Shown here: in pieces, positions 6,080 to 6,111 of the stretch
Numbering within the stretch: the stretch's first letter is position 1
Layout: each line of letters begins with the position of its first letter
Assembly (NCBI GenBank): GCA_017621015.1
Contig: JAGAUC010000302.1
Location: forward strand, 1-6,111
Length of the DNA stretch: 6,111 nucleotides
Reading direction: 5' to 3'
Origin: Clostridia bacterium
GTDB lineage: Bacteria > Bacillota > Clostridia > Oscillospirales > CAG-272
Notes under the pieces: generated by a model
What the model was told of the DNA's origin: nothing
The model's input: only the letters and a program-made list of their open reading frames with translations
The model's database searches: none
Translations under genes and position numbers: made by a program

Positions 6080-6111
6080 AGGTTAACAAATTGGTTTTGC
6101 GGCTAAACACC

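Overview
The window looks like a piece of an anaerobic, gut-type Firmicutes (Clostridia, Oscillospiraceae-like) genome. This is inferred from strong AAAGGAG ribosome-binding sites, extended -10 promoters of the sigma-A type, GC-moderate genes set against very AT-rich intergenic DNA, Gram-positive style secretion and the short GC-rich palindromes between genes. No phylogenetic marker gene is present, so the assignment is tentative.

Layout: (1) positions 1-101 are non-coding and carry three closely spaced small palindromes that look like a dispersed intergenic repeat. (2) Positions 102-127 form an intrinsic terminator for the leftward gene. (3) Positions 136-1826, minus strand, encode a cytoplasmic (alpha/alpha)6-barrel glycoside hydrolase of the GH63 / mannosylglycerate-hydrolase-like type. 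Its frame is broken once at about 666-671, which leaves the likely catalytic acid (Asp) in the upstream half and the likely catalytic base (Glu) in the downstream half. (4) Positions 1827-2279 are a 453-bp AT-rich divergent control region, with one good promoter reading each way and several short repeats. (5) Positions 2280-5957, plus strand, encode a 1225-residue secreted or surface lipid-anchored multidomain protein: signal peptide, LamG-like jelly roll, Clostridia-type linker domain, DNRLRE/CBM96-like carbohydrate-binding domain, then an agarase-like (GH50-like, clan GH-A) catalytic barrel and an unassigned C-terminus. (6) Positions 5970-5999 are a near-ideal intrinsic terminator. (7) Positions 6000-6111 are non-coding, with one small palindrome.

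Working together (inference): the secreted agarase-like enzyme would bind and cut an external polysaccharide, and the cytoplasmic GH63-like enzyme would trim imported oligosaccharides. The shared 453-bp control region suggests they are switched on together, a minimal two-gene glycan-use module. No transporter or regulator gene is visible in the window. The true substrate cannot be read from the sequence.
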